A program made the translations under genes and the position numbers. Below the pieces are notes generated by a model. It searched no databases and was not told where the DNA came from. It was given only the letters and a program-made list of their open reading frames with translations. This document shows, piece by piece, positions 36,371-46,759 of a stretch of DNA of 64,000 nt (positions are counted from its first letter, which is position 1; every line of letters begins with the position of its first letter). Origin of the DNA: Varanus komodoensis (Eukaryota; Chordata; Lepidosauria; Squamata; Varanidae); NCBI RefSeq assembly GCF_004798865.1, contig NW_025336481.1, forward strand, positions 16,648,934 through 16,712,933. The letters are read 5' to 3'.

Positions 36371-37475
36371 AGCTTCCTGATGGACTGTGGGAATGGTGTG
36401 GACATCATCTGGCTTGGCTTCAGCAAAACTTTTGACAAAGTGGCCCATGAACTCCTGATTACCAAGTTAGCTAGAAGTGGGCTAGATAGAACAACAGGCA
36501 GGTGGATCCACAGTTGGCTACAGAATCAGACTCAAAGAGTGCCCATTGAAGCAAACTTCTCACACTTGGGAATGGTAACAAGTGGATTCCTGCAGGGTTC
36601 AGTCCTGGGCCTAGTGCTCTGCAATATCGTTATTAAGTTGGATGAGGAAAGGCAGGGAATGAGTTTCAGATTTCAGATGATGCAAAATTGGATGGGATAG
36701 CTAATACCTTAGAAATAAGATGATAGGCTGGGGCTCTGTGTTGAAAACAACAGAATGAAATCCAGTAAGGACAAATGCCAAGTCTTGCACCTAGGAAAAA
36801 GAAACCAAATGTATCATTACAAGATGGGGAATATACTGCAAGTGAGAAGGATCTTGGAATTATTGTAAATAACAAGCTGAATATGAGTCAATAGTGTGAT
36901 GTGGCTACAAAAAGGCAAATGTTGTGTGAAGTACTAGTTTTCCTTTACTCAGCACTGGCTAGGCCTCATCTGGAGTGCTGTTTCCAGTTCTGGGCACAAC
37001 AGTTTTAAAAAGATGCTGACAAGCTGGAAAGGGTTCAGAGGAGGGCAGAAAGGATGATCCAGAAACTGGAAGCAAAGCCCTGTGAGGACAGATTGAAAGA
37101 ATTGGACATATTTAGCCTCGAGAAGACTGAAGGGGGATATGATAGCACTCTACAAGTATTTGAAAGTGTCACGAAGCGGAAGGACAGGACCTTTTCTTGA
37201 TCATCCAAGAGTGCAAGACATGGAATACTGGGCTCAGGTTACAGGAAGCCACATTCCAGCTAGATATAAGGGGAAAAAACCCTGACTGTTAGAGCAATAC
37301 AACAATAGAACCGATTACTTGGGGGAGGTTGTGGGGTTTCCCACACTGGAGGCATTGAAGATGCAACTGGACAGCCACCTGAGAGGGATGGTTTAACTTG
37401 GAGTCCTGCACTGAGCAAGGGGCGGACTTGATGGCCCTCTGGCTCCTTCCAACTCTTCCATGATTCTATGAAATT
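36370..37475 (+). mobile_element. CR1 LINE, RT domain to 3' end
   Basis: RT motifs: LGFSKTFDKVAHELLITKL (cf. DFSKAFDKVPH), WIHSWLQNQTQRV, VTSGFLQGSVLGLVLCNI (cf. VTSGVPQGSVLGPLLFNI). These are followed by a worn thumb region and the CR1 3' terminus (GCGGACTTGATGGCCCTCTG, CCTTCCAACTCTTCCATGAT, TCTATGA). About 1.1 kb, 5'-truncated, several frameshifts; dead. Confidence 0.88.
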
Positions 37476-37939
37476 GGAATTTTGACAGCTTGGGGATGTG
37501 AGATTTTGGCAGGGAACTCAGGAAGAGTTTTAACCCTTTTGTTGCAGCATATCATGGTCTTGATCTGTATAAGGACCATGCTTGCACAGGAGAAAAAGCA
37601 CAGCAGTGAACTTTCAAAAGGTAGTTCTGGAGAAGAAGAAACTGAAAAGAAAAGGTGGGTTGCTGCAGATATTATTAGTTACCTTGTGCACATGCCAAAC
37701 TATTCCGTTTCTAAAACAGAATCTAATTGGGTGTATATGAAGGAAAGACTAGCAACAGCAGGGAAAAGTCCTACCACTCCAAACACCATCACCTTACATC
37801 ATCATCACCTGTGCGATCTTCCCAATGTGTGAAAATACTGGGGAAATGGGATGCAACACAGAGCGAGATGGGACTACCACAGGAGACTAACAAAATTGTG
37901 TGGGCTGCCCCAATAATACTGCAAGCAAGCCAGGTTGGA

Positions 37940-38120
37940 AATATAGAAACAGAGCGAGTCAGAAGGAGCCTCTCAGGCCATCTAGTCTGACCCCTGCTCC
38001 AGCCAGCTCCACTCATATAGTCCCCAACATGTGGTTGTCCAATCTTTCCTTGAACACCTTCACTGATAGGGCCTTGACCACCTTTCCTCTCTGGAAAACT
38101 CCCTGGATTCTGTCAAGGTA
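37940..38120 (-). mobile_element. CR1 LINE 3' end (reverse)
   Basis: ATATAGAAACAGAGCGAGTC, GCCATCTAGTCTGACCCCTG, ATCTTTCCTTGAACACCTTC, GACCACCTTTCCTCTCTGG: the CR1 3' terminus read from its tail inward. The same subfamily ends at position 100. Confidence 0.75.
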
Positions 38121-40822
38121 GAAATGCAGCTGAGTGATTCTCTTCCGGGACAAAATGATGGAAGGACACAGATCAGAATAGTCAATCACAGAAATGCAGT
38201 AGAATGTCTCCTCATATTTAGATGTTTTAATGTTACAAACCTTCCCTCCTTCCTACCACCAAACCACCACCACCAAAACCTACAGCTGGAAAGCAAAAGA
38301 TGTGATGCTTTTGTGCATTCAAAAGGGTTGCTGATTTTCTCAGCCATGGAATGATACCTTGAAGAATCCCCCGCCGCTCCAATTTTTGAGTACAGTTTGC
38401 TACAGAAAAGAGGTTTAAAAATCCATTGCACATTTGATGTCTTCAACTCAACCTTTCTGGTCTTTCCTATAGGAGGCTTTTAATCTGCCACTTTCATGGG
38501 ACTTCAATCTCCATGCCGAGTCTGGTCTGAGCAGGGCAGCTCAGGACTTCATGGCCTCCATGATGGCCATGGGGCTGTCTCAATATGTCTCCGGCCCGAC
38601 CCATGAATGTGGACACACTCTGGACCTGGTTTTCTCGATGGGGCAGGAAGAGGGTGGTCTGAGGGTGAAGAATTTATGTTTGACTCCCCTGTCATGGTCA
38701 GATCACTTCCTGGTGAGGTTTGTGCTTGAGAGCAACCTCTCCCTCTGCAAGGGTGCGGACCCGATTGTGTGGGTCCGCCCCCGGAGCCAGATGGCCCTGG
38801 GGGAGTTTCTGGCTGACAAGACAGGTGCTCCTGTCAAGGCTCTGGTCGAACTGTGGAACGGGGAGATGACCAGGGCTGTGGACACGATTGCTCCTAAGTG
38901 TCCTCTCCCACTGGGCAGAGCCCGCTCTTCCCCTTGGTATACACCTGAATTGTGGGCGATGAAGCAGGTTGGGAGACGGCTAGAGCGTAGGTAGAGGAGA
39001 TCACAGGATGACTCTAACCGAACACACTTGAGAGCCCTTTATAGGGCCTATGCTGTGGTGGTGAGGGCAGTGAAAAAGAGGTTTTTTTCCACTTCCATTG
39101 CCTCCTCACAATGCCATCCGGTGGAGCTTTTTTCAAGTGGTGCAAGGCCTGGTTCGTCCGGGTCCTAAGGAAGATCGGGTTCCACCCTCAAAGGCCCACT
39201 GTGATGACTTTGCCAGGCATTTCAGGGAGAAAATTGCTCAGATTCGTCACGAGCTGGACACCGCTAGTGAATCAGAGGTTTCTGGGGAGATGCCAATGCT
39301 GCCGTCTGGTCCAGAATTATTGGATGAATTTCATTTATTGCGGCCCGATGATGTGGACAAGGTGCTTGGACGAGTATGTCCCACCACTGCCTATTGGACC
39401 CTTGCCCATCTTGGTTAATAAATAATTCCAAGCACGGGATTGGGATCTGGATCTTGGAAGTGGTTAATGCTTTTCTGAGGGAGGGTTGGGTGCCTGCCCC
39501 TTTAAAGGAGGCGGTAGTCTGACCAGTCCTGAAGAAAGTGTCACTGGATCCAGACATGGCCACTAATTATAGACCAGTGGCCAACATCCCGTTTCTGGGC
39601 AAGGTGTTAGAGCGGGTGGTGGCGGGACAACTCCAAGCACTCTTGGATGAAACTGATTATCTAGACCCATTTCAGTCTGGCTTCAGACCCGGGTACGGTA
39701 CTGAATCTGCCTTGGTCGCCCTGTATGATGACCTGTGCAGGGAGAAGGACAGGGGGAGTGCGTCCCTGTTGGTTCTCCTGGACCTCTCAGCGGCTTTTGA
39801 TACCATCGACCATGGTATCCTTCTGGATAGGCTAGCGGGATTGGGGATCGGAGGCACTGCTTTGCAGTGGTTCCGCTCCTATCTCAATGGCCGATTCCAG
39901 AAGGTGGTGCTGGGGGACTATGGCTCTGCACCATGGCAGCTATGCCATGGAGTACCGCAGGGGTCCACTTTGTCCCCTTTGCTGTTTAACATCTACATGA
40001 AACCGCTGGGAGAGGTCATCAGGAGTTGTGGGCTGCAGAATCATCAGTACGCTGATGATACCCAGCTCTACCTCTCGTTTTCCACCAATCCAGGTGAGGC
40101 AGTGGCTGTGCTGAACCGGTGCCTGGCCAAGGTAATGGGCTGGATGAGGGCCAATAAACTGAAGCTCAATCCAGACAAGACGGAGGTCCTGTTGGTTGGC
40201 GGATCGGGCTTCGGAGGGGGTGGATTTGACCTAGTCCTGAATGGGGTTGCACTCCCTCTTAGGGACAAGGTCCGCAGCTTGGGAGTGCTTCTCAACCCGG
40301 AGCTTTCATTGGAAGCTCAGGTGACAGCAGTGGCGAGGAGCGCTTTCCTTCAGCTTCGGCTGATTAATCAGCTGCGCCCATACCTGAAGTATGACTGCCT
40401 GGCAGCGGTGACACACGCACTGGTGACTTCCTGCCTTGACTTCTGTAACACGCTTTACGTGGGGCTTCCCTTGAAGACGGTCCGGATACTTCAGTTGGTT
40501 CAAAATAGAGCTGCCAGGCTGCTGACGGGGACTGGGTGTTATGTTCACATGACTCCAGTCCTCCGTCAGCTTCACTGGCTTCCCATTGAAGTCCGGGCCC
40601 AATTCAAGGTGTTGGTGATGACCTATAAAGCCCTAAATGGCTTGGGTCCTGGTTACCTGAAGGAGTGCTTACATCCATATATGCCCGGCCGCCCCTTGAG
40701 ATCTGCGGGAGAGGCCCTTCTCCGGGAACCCTCCGTGAAAGAAATTAGGAGGGTAGGTACTCAGAGGAGGGCTTCCTCTGTGGTGGCGCCCAATCTATAG
40801 AATGCGCTCCCCAGAGAGGTCC

Positions 40823-40859
40823 ACCTGGCGCCGTCGTTATTTGTTTTTCGGCGCCAGGT
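40823..40859 (+). repeat. Hairpin at the end of L2 ORF2
   Basis: ACCTGGCGCC (40823-40832) and GGCGCCAGGT (40850-40859) pair perfectly over 10 bp around a 17-nt loop. Equivalents lie at 14110-14146 (one mismatch) and 55520-55556 (perfect). It overlaps codons for LAPSLFVFRRQ. Confidence 0.85.
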
Positions 40860-41006
40860 GATGACCTTTTTATTTAATCGTCATTTTAATTGTTAACAGT
40901 ATTTGCTTATTTATCTGGCCAGGGCGACTTCTTTTATATTGTTATTTATTTTATTTTGTTATTTTTATATTGTTATTTTTGTATTTTATTGTATTTTATG
41001 TTGTGA

Positions 41007-41035
41007 GCCGCCCCGAGGCTTCGGCAAGGGGCGGC
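41007..41035 (+). repeat. L2 3'-terminal hairpin
   Basis: GCCGCCCC (41007-41014) and GGGGCGGC (41028-41035) form a perfect 8-bp stem just before the A-rich tail. It is likely the structure the L2 reverse transcriptase recognises for priming (known principle for CR1/L2-type LINEs; inferred here). Confidence 0.8.
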
Positions 41036-41079
41036 ATAGAAATGTTTTAATAAATAAATAAAATAAATAAATAAAGACT

Positions 41080-42960
41080 CCTGCTTCTAGAGTAATTGTA
41101 GGGTTAATACTGGATCCTTTACACTTTTACCCCCAGGGTTTTTGTTTTTCTGCCATTTTCTTTTTTCTGTCCCATTACACAGCCACTAGGTGGCACTGTG
41201 GCTTAGCAGAACTGTAAAAAAGCAGATGAGTTTTATGTCACTGGTCAGAGGTATACCAGACTCCCCTCGGGCTTCTCCCTATGAGACATTTTATTGAGCA
41301 CTCATTATTCTTCACTCACAGTAGTTTGCTAGCACTTTGTATGACATCCTCCTCTGCCAGGACCTCACTTGTGCTCTCCAAGAACGGCTGCAGGTGTTAT
41401 CTGGGAATGGCAGCATGAACTATAGTGAGAAGTTCATGTAAATTTTGGTGTACTGCAGTGTTACCTTGTCAATGTATAGTGGAACTTATAAGAAGACAGA
41501 GAAAGAACACCTTCACCCACTTGGAGAAAAAAATAACACAGAGATAAAGAAGCCAATCTTAATTCCACAGAGAAGTGAAAGCAGAAAGCTTGGTAAAGTG
41601 GTGGGTTAAATGCCCCATTCTGAGAATCCCTTTTAAAAAAAATGCTGAAATGGCTGCACAGCACAGGAAGGGCCCTGGAAGACAATAACATTATATAAAG
41701 CACCCACAAATTGGCATGCCCAAAGAGCCCTGAATGCACAATAAGTGCCTCGTGTGGAAAGCTTGTTGGTTCTTCCTGGCTCAAGCATGCACAAGGGACC
41801 CAAGACATACAGACCAGTGGGTCATATGACCCATCTCTGCACTTTGGGTTCACATACTTCTGTGTTGTGCAGTGGGGTATGCACAGAAATCACTTGCCAG
41901 ATTGAAGGCGTCGCCTGTAACCTCACCATGACTTGTGGGGGGGGGGGGTTGGGTTTTTTTGCACGGATGAGCAAATGCTGGTGAAGCTCTTTGAGAGAGC
42001 TGGATTAATAAACTTTATATAGAGAATGTAAGTGTACCCCTTATGGCATTGCTAATAAGGCATTGTTTTTCAGCCGAAGAATCTTAGATGCTTAAAAATG
42101 AGCCCCATTGATGAAGTGTTCATTGCTTGTTCATAACCCCAGAAAGCTAAGCATACGCAGCCCTTAACAAGCAGATTCCAAATAGGCAAAATCAGCCAGG
42201 AACAATAAATTGCAGCCTCACGTCCTTTTCTTTTCCAAAACATTCACTGGATCATGGCATTCCTTTCAAATGTTCTCTTAATACCTAATTAGGTGATCTG
42301 AACACCAGCCTGACTGTGCATGATTTATGGCTGAGCACGTTCTTAGAGTCTGTGGGGAAGGGAAAGACCCCCTCCCCATAATGCAGGGGAGGCCATTAAG
42401 ATAATTATAACCAATAACAGACAACAGAACTATGGCAAAGGAAGATTCAGCTCCAAAGTATACATAATAAAAAACTATGTTTGGACGAGTGTAAGAATGC
42501 CATACAGGGCCAGTTTCTCATTATTACGAATAGGAATTTCTATTTTACAGGTTCTGAGACCCCAGATATATACTGTGGAAAAAAGCATCAATATTTCGCT
42601 TTGTTTACTAAGTACCCAAAAGGGCCCAATATAGTCAGACCCATCCACAGGGCACCTGCATGGGGAACACGGTTGCCCGATTCATACATGGAGCAAGGGT
42701 GAGTGGTGGTTGTACATAAAAAGACATGCATGGTGGGGGGGGGGGGGGCACGTGCAAATAAAATGGGGCTCCCCCTATACTTAACTCACTGCACCTTGAA
42801 CACTGCATTTCATTAATTTCCCCCAGACTGGTTCCAGTACCAAAAATGATCGGGGCCGGAAGAAAAATATTTACAGTTCAGTACAGGTTAGGTGGGAAAA
42901 GCACAAAATCAATCATCTTGTCACACCTTAGAGATTAACAGATAGTGGCAAAAAAGCACC
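41080..42960. other. Intergenic stretch, nothing recognised
   Basis: A G run near 41937 and another near 42738; otherwise unassigned. Confidence 0.5.
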
Positions 42961-42964
42961 CATT

Positions 42965-43085
42965 CTCAACCTGGTATCCTCTAGATCCTTTGAACTCCCA
43001 GCAGCTCCAGCCAGCACGGCTGGTGGTCAGGAATGTCAGGAGCTGTTCGAAACATCTGGAGGGCACCAGGATGGGGAAGCTCGGG
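42965..43085. repeat. Palindromic MITE-like repeat (CATCTGGAGGGC family)
   Basis: TCAACCTGGTATCCTCTAGA, TTTGAACTCCCAGCAGCTCC, TCAGGAATGTCAGGAGCTGT, CGAAACATCTGGAGGGCACC. The outer parts are rough reverse complements, as in a non-autonomous DNA element. Other copies lie at 18.5, 48.5, 57.2 and 62.1 kb. Confidence 0.6.
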
Positions 43086-43089
43086 AGGC

Positions 43090-44895
43090 CTTTATGCCAC
43101 TCCATGTACAGGGGTTTGCTGAGTGTCTGGACTGTGCAAGCTTAAGCGTGATTCAACACAAGCAAGGCCTTACCTGTTTGTGACAGGCATCCACCACTGG
43201 GGACACGATCTAGATTGCAGGTCCCCAGTTGGTCTGCTCTCCTGCCTGACAGTATAGGATGGGGACCTGCAGGCATACTTCAGGCGTAGAACATGTAGCC
43301 CCTGAACATTGCCACAATGCTGTCTCGAGCAAGGCAGAGGACGCAGGAGCTCTCTGGTTTTGCAGGCCATGTGCAGTGCCATTGCAGACCAAGAGCAATG
43401 CCCTGAGCATCATCTGCCCTTGAGCCAAATGCACTGAGAACTGATGGGTTGCACCAGAGAACACATGTACAGATAGGGTTGCCGACTGACCAGAAAAAAA
43501 ATGTCCTGGTGTGCTCTTGGAGCATTTATGACAGCATGATCTGCAGAACCATCTGGTGAGGGTTTTTGCTTGCTTGCTTGTTTGGTTGGTTTTTTTGCCT
43601 GCATGGAAATATGCGGGATTTACAGATCTCACATCTGTACATCAAGTTGCTGTTAAGGAAAGAACTTTTGTTAGAGTGAACTCTCTAAACAAATTATTAA
43701 ATACATGCACAACCAAGATGGAGGAAGACCTCTGCAGGAATGGTCGCCTCCAATGAATTAGGGGAGGCCTAATCTGTGTCAGGAATGGATTCCAATAAAT
43801 CCATTTTTAAAATGGGGGGGAGGGCATCCATGTCTATTCTATCCCAATATACTTCTGTATAACCTAAGATTTTTACTTTTGGTACAAGGTATCAGTCAGA
43901 CCTAATCAGTCTGTATAGGGCTTTGTCCACTAAAATACTAAGACTAAAGCAAGTTTAACACCAACCCTTGCAAACATTTCCTCCCCTTCTATCACTTGAA
44001 AAAAAATCACATCCAAAAGTCTACTGTGCTACTTGAAAGCACTCTGCCTGGGACATTTGGGCTGATCCTAAATTACTGCCTTCTTTACCCTACAAATAAA
44101 AATATAATTACAGGCGGCTGTCAATGGGTGGCAGCAACGTGTCCCACTGAACCAACAAACGGGCTGTACAGCTCAGGAAAAACTCCTTTAAAAGATCAAG
44201 ATGTTTTAGGTGGCAGGGTCCAATGGTTTAAAAGAGAAGACATCTGGCAGAAAGGAAAATTTAAAAAGGAAGAGAAGTGGGGAATGACTGAATTGATGCA
44301 TTGTTACAATCCTTTCCAAAGAACCTGTTCCCCAGTCTCAAAAATGTGACATTTCTGTAGGAATTTATGTCAGACATGCAGATATGCATGACTGCCATTA
44401 AACAACATAACAAAAGATTTGTCTTCTAATATTATTTCAGCAACAATCCATAATGCTAAGGTAATACAGCAAAGGCACCACACAAACCTGGTGAATGTCC
44501 CAAATTTGGGACGCAGACACTGTTGATGGTGGGAAGAATTCACCCCAAGTGGGAAGGATGGTCAACCTTCCCTGGACTGGAAAGGAGCTGAGTCAGTGGC
44601 CCCTGGACCTTGCCCAGCAAGGCAGTCTGCACCTCTTAAAGCACTGGAGGAAATGGGGAACCGCAGATGCTGAAGGCAATAGTGGGGGAAACAGGGCTGC
44701 CCTGGCCAGGCAGGTGCGGAGTTCCCTGATCCCATTATTTCTTGCCATCTCTTCCGGGTCACCTGCCCTCTCAAGGAGAACAAGCAGCGGACTTCATTCA
44801 TCTGGCCTCTGACTTTTGGCTGGAATAGTCAGTGTGGGATACCCCACACATCTTTCTTGCAGTTCAACAAGGTCTCCCACTTCTTTTTAAATTAG
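43090..44895. other. Intergenic stretch, nothing recognised
   Basis: Short frames only; no homology recognised. Confidence 0.5.
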
Positions 44896-44902
44896 CACAT
44901 TT

Positions 44903-45257
44903 GCTTAAAGGTAAAGGTAAAGGTTTCCCCTTGAGGTTAAGTCCAGTCATGCCTGACTCTAGGGGGCGGTGCTCATCTCTGTTTCCCAGCCGAGGGAGCC
45001 AGCGTTTGTCCGCAGACAGTCTCCGTGGTCATGTGGCCGGCATGACTAGACACCGAAGTGCACGGAACACTGTTACCTGCCCACCGAAGTGGTACCTTTT
45101 TATCTACTTGCATTTGCAGGCTTTCGAACTGCAAGGTTGGCAGGAGCTGGGACGGAGCAACGGGAACTCACCCCGTTGTGCAGATTCAAACTGGCAACCT
45201 TTTGATCTACCAGCCCAACAGCACAGCAGATTAAACCACTGTGCCACCTGCATCCCT
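44903..45257 (-). mobile_element. Sauria SINE, near full length
   Basis: Same element and orientation as the copy at 9.6-10.0 kb. tRNA-like head at the right (GCAGGTGGCACAGTGGTTTA on the minus strand), then CATGCCGGCCACATGACCAC, GAGCACCGCCCCCTAGAGTC, and a tail GGGGAAACCTTTACCTTTAC. CACATTT occurs at 44896-44902 and 45258-45264 as the probable target duplication. Confidence 0.93.
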
Positions 45258-45529
45258 CACATTTCCTTACAGGTGCTGAAAACTGTGGCTTCCAGGGCTT
45301 CATTGGGCCCAGAGAAACAGGACAAGCAAAAGCAGAGGAGGGGATGGGCTGCTCAGGGCCCAGAGAGCTTCCTTCCACGGGTCTTGTTCAACACACACAA
45401 GCACACACGTGCAGCCCTCCCAACATCCAGAGTTTGGCACTGGGAAAAGAACATGATTCATATTGGTACTGCACTTGAAATTTTGTTTTAAGTGTATTTT
45501 AATTCACTTTTTACTATTTACATGCAGAC

Positions 45530-45745
45530 TGCTTAGAGATGACGTGTGTGATGAGGAAACTGTGTGAGTGTTGGACTGGAACTTGGGAGGTCAGGTTTTC
45601 AGCCATGAAGCTCACTGGGTGACTTTGAACTAGTCACGGATACTCTAACCTACCTCACAAGGCTGTTGTTGCAAGGATGGGGAGAAGGAGAATTTTGTAA
45701 GCTGTCTTGGATTCCTTGCAAGACATGGAAAGGTGGGGCATACAT
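45530..45745 (+). mobile_element. tRNA-derived MIR-like SINE
   Basis: TGTTGGACTGGAACTTGGGA, GCCATGAAGCTCACTGGGTG, AACCTACCTCACAAGGCTGT, TTGTAAGCTGTCTTGGATTC, GGAAAGGTGGGGCATACATA. The best-preserved member of the family also at 10.7, 14.5 and 21.7 kb. Confidence 0.8.
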
Positions 45746-46449
45746 ATAAAGTAAAATATTAGTTTTAACGATAATATTGTGGTATTACTAATTAAAGAAG
45801 CAACGTGGAAAGCGCTAGGGTGCAACCTCAAGCAAAGGCTTGCCAGGGTGTGAAAAAACGCCAGCGCAGCTGAAGAACTGTCCCGCATGCACGTGTGAAC
45901 CGACCAGTGCGCGAATCCTCAGTATCCGCTGGCTCCCCTCTCGTGGCAGATCCTTTTCCTTCCTTGCTGCCCCCCCCCCGCGCCCCGATCCTCATCTCAG
46001 GCCCCAACCTTGCAAAACAGTGCTTGCCGTGGGAGGCGGTGGTGGCTCCGGGGCGGGGGACGCTGGCAGTTCGCGGCTCGGGGGACCGCAAGGGCTTGGA
46101 GATGCTCCCCGGCGAATAACCGAGGGGCCGGGCCGCGGCAGAGCTCGGCCTGCGGTGGAGCCTCCATTTCCTCCCCTCTCCAGCCCCGCTGCGGGAGGGG
46201 GTCGCGGCGGCCGAGGGGGAGGGAGGGAGGGAGAAGCAGCCGCAGGGAAGGGAACCGGGACGGGCGGCCGGGCGGGCGGGGCGGCGAGGGGAGGGAGGGG
46301 GGAGGGAGGGAGCGCTCTCGCTCCAAGGCGCCCGCCGCCGCCCGCCGCACGCGTCTTCCAGGAAGAGGCGCCCAGCCCGGGTGACGAGCGGCGGCGGCGG
46401 CCGCGGCGATAAGGCGCTCCCTATCGGGGCGCTGCAGGCAGCGGCCGCG

Positions 46450-46621
46450 GCGCAGAAGTTGCGGCCGGGAGGCTGATCGCGGGGCGTGCGCGGCGAGGAG
46501 GAGCCGCCGGGGAGGCGCGCGGCGGACGCATCCCGGAGCCAGGAAGAAGGCAGCGGGCGGAGGGGGAGAAGCGAAGCCCCGTCGCGTCCGCAGGTGCGGG
46601 TTCCGCAGGAGATGTCGCAAG
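46450..46621 (+). CDS. Candidate first exon of a plus-strand gene (possibly RIPOR3)
   Basis: Inside the second CpG island, ATGTCGCAAG (46612-46621) is followed by a strong splice donor, GTACGTGG. The exon could be a 5' leader with a three-codon coding start (Met-Ser-Gln, ending in phase 1), or wholly non-coding. The left edge given is only a guess at the leader. The ATG context is fair, with G at -3. RIPOR3 is suggested only by recalled gene order; known RIPOR proteins I remember do not clearly start MSQ. CAG|GTGCGG at about 46591-46599 is an alternative donor. Confidence 0.35.
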
Positions 46622-46692
46622 GTACGTGGGGAAGGGGCGGCGGAGAGGGAAGGGGTACGGGCAGAGGAGCGCGAGCTGGGGCAGAAGGGGGC

Positions 46693-46726
46693 GTCTGAGG
46701 AGGAGGAGGAGGAGGAGGAGGAGGTA
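46693..46726 (+). repeat. GGA trinucleotide repeat
   Basis: A short run of GGA/GAG triplets just downstream of the candidate donor in the second CpG island. Simple sequence, likely variable in length. Confidence 0.85.
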
Positions 46727-46759
46727 GGAAAGGACCGAGGGCGACGAGAGTTTAATCCC

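Larger units (their letters stand above)
38465..41075 (+). mobile_element. L2 LINE, 2.6 kb, endonuclease to 3' tail
   Basis: The youngest-looking LINE here. 5' truncation falls inside the endonuclease domain, which opens at DFNLHAES and continues CGHTLDLVFS and SWSDHFLVRF (frame open to 38994). Frameshifts separate it from the RT frame, open at 39538-40800: NYRPVANIPFLGKVLERVVA, LLVLLDLSAAFDTIDH, GVPQGSTLSPLLFNIYM, the catalytic QYADDTQLYLS, and WMRANKLKLNPDKTEVL. A TAG at 40798-40800 replaces a Trp codon kept in the 55.6-kb copy (APNLWNALPREV); the frame then runs on to TAA at 40896. The 3' region holds two hairpins and a TAAA-type tail (41043-41075). Not mobile. Confidence 0.95.
45890..46755. 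promoter_or_regulatory. Second CpG island, promoter of a probable plus-strand gene
   Basis: A strongly GC- and CpG-rich block with GC boxes, no TATA box, and an AT-richer flank on both sides. Long overlapping reading frames in it on both strands are by-products of base composition: they encode only Pro, Arg, Gly, Ala and Ser repeats. In vertebrates as I recall the order, RIPOR3 (FAM65C) lies upstream of PARD6B in the opposite orientation, which fits an island here. Direction and identity rest on that recalled synteny and on one good plus-strand splice donor. Confidence 0.65.

Noticed and set aside
39538-40800. A 420-codon frame that could be taken for a host gene.
   Set aside because: It is the reverse transcriptase of an L2 LINE, with the YADD active site and the L2 3' end.
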